Assembly: GCA_018398765.1 (NCBI GenBank)
Contig: JAHBMJ010004628.1
Span: 45,001 to 67,500 of the forward strand
Reading direction: 5' to 3'
Length of the DNA: 22,500 bases
Source: Chromera velia
Taxonomy: Eukaryota; Sar; Chromeraceae
This document shows, one piece after another, positions 17,965-22,500 of the stretch. Made by a program: the position numbers and the translations under genes. The notes beneath the pieces were generated by a model, which saw only the letters and a program-made list of their open reading frames with translations, did no database searches and was not told where the DNA came from. The stretch's first letter is position 1; every line of letters begins with the position of its first letter.

Positions 17965-19675
17965 TCACAAGTGAGTGAAAGGGGTTCGAAGAGCGACAGG
18001 ATCGTACTCCTTTGCGAGTTTCAGAACCTCGCTTGTCTTTTTCGCATGTTGGAGATCCGCCTCGAAGGCCATCTGCTTCTCTGCGTACCTGCAGAAGTTA
18101 GGCAGAGGTTGCATTGAAGAAAAAACATACAAGCATACAAGAAAGAATATGCAGTACAAGGTATAGGGGGGAATATGCAGTACAAGGTATAGGAGGAAGA
18201 GAGTAAGAATTCTGACGTGAAACACCATCTGTTTCTCGGTATACGCGCACGGATACCCGTGGATGTGTGTTGCGGAGAAGCAAAAGAAGACGGAGAATGT
18301 AGAAGAGATGCAAATAGCACCAATGCCGGAAATGCCTGCTCAGTCTTCTTCCATTCATTCAGTCCACTGTGTCTGTCCAAAATTGCGTTACACAATTGTG
18401 TTTGGGTTTTTTGATGGCTGCTTGTCGTCAGCAAAAAAGAAAGCAAAGGACAGGTCCTAATGCCCGTCCCCTCCTCATCAAAGCTGAGTCACCCACCCCA
18501 GCGTGGTCTCTTCCCTCAGTCTGTTGTTACAGCGCAGCAGTAACAGCATGAAAGAAGAATCTCACCGGTAGCACACGGAGGCCCAAATGCGATATGCATC
18601 CAACGCTCCCTATCCACACATCCGTCCATCCAGCCACCCACAGTGACAAAAACAAGCAGAAGTAAGAAAGAAACCCGCCTGACAAAAACAGACCGAAACA
18701 ATCGCAGCAACCGACGAAGGAACCAACCTTTGTCGAGAAAAGAAAGGGGCAGACTCCGTATCGAGGAAGGCCGTGTAGTCAAATCGCGCCAGCTGCCCCA
18801 CTTCGTATGCGACCACTCCCACAGCCGCACCCACGAGGACCGCATGGACGACTCCGGGGCCCTTCACGTGCGTCACGATGGGCTTGGAGATGCTGTTGAA
18901 CGCCCGTACAAAAAAGTTCGGTTTCGCACCTTCTGCAGACACCGAAAAGGAATGAGAACCACTGGTTTTCCGGCAGGGCGGAAGAGAGCAAAGGACAGAG
19001 GAATACAGAGGAAGCTTCTTGTGGGGACAGACGTGCAGACACTCAGGAGTGAACCTGAAAGCAAAAAGCAGCCATGATGCGGAAGTGGGCCAACGCATAG
19101 AAGGGACAGGTAAGAACAAAACAAGGGCGACAAATAGACGCCTTGGGTGAAGTTGATGTGAGTTGACAGAGGCGGTTTCTCTTTCTCTTCACATCCTGAC
19201 GCCCTGGAGGATGGACGGAGAGCTGCGGTGAGTAGAGAAGAAGAGTGCCGAGAGATCCGTAATAGGGAATTTTGAAGACAGGAGACGGATATTGGGAGGA
19301 GAAGAGAAACAGGTCGGCAGATGTGGAGACGGGACCGTAAAGGAGTCAGAATGACTTACGTTAACGACAACCGAGTTAATGGGAGAGGAACAGATGGAGG
19401 GGGCCTTACTTGTGTGGACTCACGGGTGTAATTTAACGCTCTTTGTTCAGAAAATAATATTAGAGGTAGACAAAGGAAGAGAGGAGAAAGGGAATCCCGA
19501 GGAAGCAAGAGGAACAGCCGGAGAAATTTGAATGGGGGTAGATGTTTTCAAGGAAGGGGGGTGGCGACAATAAAACACTCCGAGATGATCGACAGGTCGA
19601 TCGATGAAGGGGGGCTGTGGGAATTCAGAGAGTGGTCGCACCCCTGCACTCACCTATTTTGGGAGCCTCCGCCAT
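17965..19675 (-). CDS. 132-residue single-pass membrane protein, 4 exons, unknown family
   Basis: I read minus-strand exons 19675-19654, 18932-18724, 18609-18566 and 18088-17965 (399 nt with the TGA). Exon 1 (MAEAPKI plus G) ends at a canonical G/GTGAGT. Exon 2 continues with GAKPNFFVRAFNSISKP and a hydrophobic segment (VVHAVLVGAAVGVVAYEVG, about residues 36-54). Exons 3 and 4 encode a soluble helix-rich C-terminus (DAYRIWASVCYR joining YAEKQMAFEADLQHAKK) ending THL. Exon 2 can end at either of two GT dinucleotides four bases apart. The downstream one (G/GTTCCT, 18724) is chosen because only it keeps the DAYRIW-YAEKQ frame. I do not recognise the family. A short N-terminus, one membrane segment and a charged helical tail recall small accessory subunits of mitochondrial complexes, but that is only a suggestion. 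Confidence 0.65.
18145..18193 (+). repeat. two tandem copies of a 23-bp unit
   Basis: GAATATGCAGTACAAGGTAT plus AGG occurs at 18145-18167 and again, identically, at 18171-18193. It lies inside intron 3 of the membrane-protein gene. Confidence 0.9.
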
Positions 19676-20423
19676 TTTGGTCTGCTCTCCTTTTCTCTGT
19701 AAGTGTCAAATTAAAAGCCGAAGAGGACCAATTCTTCCGGGTACTCTTGGCAGAGGAAGCTTGCCTCCAGAGACCTTCCTTCGGTACGGATTCACCCTGA
19801 CTTCTGGAGGGGAAGCTCACTCGGTCGAGAATGTGACGTCAAATATTTACACCTGCTGGAATGCGCTGTAGCCTTTCACAATGGATGCTGCCGACAATGT
19901 ATCAAGCACAGAAGCCGAGAAGCGAACAAACTTGCTGCTCGTGAATAATGGGATCGACAGAGCATGAAGGAGGCTATCATAGGACAGGTCGCAGAATGGT
20001 CGCAGAGACGGTGGCTTTTCAGTGTCTCTCAGATACCGCACGAGCACCTCCTGAATATGAACGGCCACGGCATGCCTTGTCCAGAGCCCCTTTTTTCGCT
20101 TTCACGGATCTCAGAGTGTCCAAAATTTTGCAAAGGAATTTCCTGTCTCACGAAACTTTCCGGGGCCACATACACTGCGCGCGGGGCGATTGGTGGGCTT
20201 CCGGGGGCCACGGCTTTTTCATTCAGAGCTTTTGTCCCCCTTTCCCGCCGCTGCATGTGAGGACGAAACACAGTCTCGCCTGTACCTGAAAGCCAAACCG
20301 GTGCATTTCATAGATTAGAAGGAGGGCTGTGGACCGAGATCTACATAAACGAAAGACAGGAGGTCAGACTTTTGACCCCAAGAAGGTCTTCAGATTCCTT
20401 CCCGTCGCGCTTTCTCTCAAACG
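19676..20423. promoter_or_regulatory. head-to-head intergenic region (second divergent promoter)
   Basis: The 748 bp between the start codons of the minus-strand membrane-protein gene and the plus-strand secretory gene should contain both promoters. A TGACGTCA octamer (CRE-like palindrome) lies near 19834. Several overlapping frames of 70-113 codons are open on both strands between 19850 and 20290, but none has a recognisable motif. They are treated as chance in GC-richer sequence. Confidence 0.5.

Positions 20424-22500
<2,077 letters not shown>

Noticed and set aside
19847-20289. Overlapping frames of 73-113 codons on both strands in the second divergent promoter
   Set aside because: Several frames are open at once and none carries a motif or flanking splice sites. 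The 73-codon minus-strand frame looks the most protein-like but has no independent support.

Overview
This is a nuclear genomic window from a eukaryote. The genes are split by GT-AG introns, start codons sit in A-rich contexts, and simple-sequence repeats are dense. A LINE remnant and a hAT-type element are also present. TGCATG-type motifs occur in a divergent promoter (and TGCATGCAG ends two introns), which resembles the ApiAP2 motif family. A chromerid-like or other alveolate protist is therefore the best guess, but this is an inference and no diagnostic marker gene is present.

Layout. 1-76: possible last codons of a gene lying to the left. 564-2999: a 5'-truncated, decayed non-LTR retrotransposon (reverse transcriptase remnant, ATTC-repeat tail) bracketed by a 37-bp near-perfect target-site duplication. 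3000-4237: AT-rich, then simple-repeat-rich non-coding sequence. 4238-6429 (-): five-exon gene for a Nop6-like RNA-recognition-motif protein, probably nucleolar. 6430-7165: a 736-bp head-to-head intergenic region with a TGCATG-rich inverted repeat at its centre. 7166-9955 (+): four-exon gene for a 475-residue protein with three tandem glutaredoxin-like domains (CQRS, CQRC, CGRC) and what looks like a fourth half-domain. 9956-17964: about 8 kb with no confident gene. It holds an AT-rich island, two diverged direct copies of a dispersed repeat, an 817-bp non-autonomous hAT-like element with terminal inverted repeats and 8-bp target duplications, and a long pyrimidine/purine-skewed tract. 17965-19675 (-): four-exon gene for a 132-residue single-pass membrane protein of unknown family. 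19676-20423: a second head-to-head intergenic region. 20424-22500 (+): start of a signal-peptide-bearing protein that runs off the right edge.

The genes form two divergent pairs (RRM protein/tri-glutaredoxin, and membrane protein/secretory protein) with similar spacers of 736 and 748 bp. The sequence does not show that the partners share a pathway. The most unusual item is the tandem glutaredoxin protein: it mixes monothiol-type and dithiol-type motifs in one chain, has a Cys/Pro-rich linker, and carries a duplicated exon-3 splice donor that could switch its C-terminus.

All exon structures were read by eye from splice-site consensus, phase compatibility and domain continuity. Family assignments come from motif recognition without a database search.
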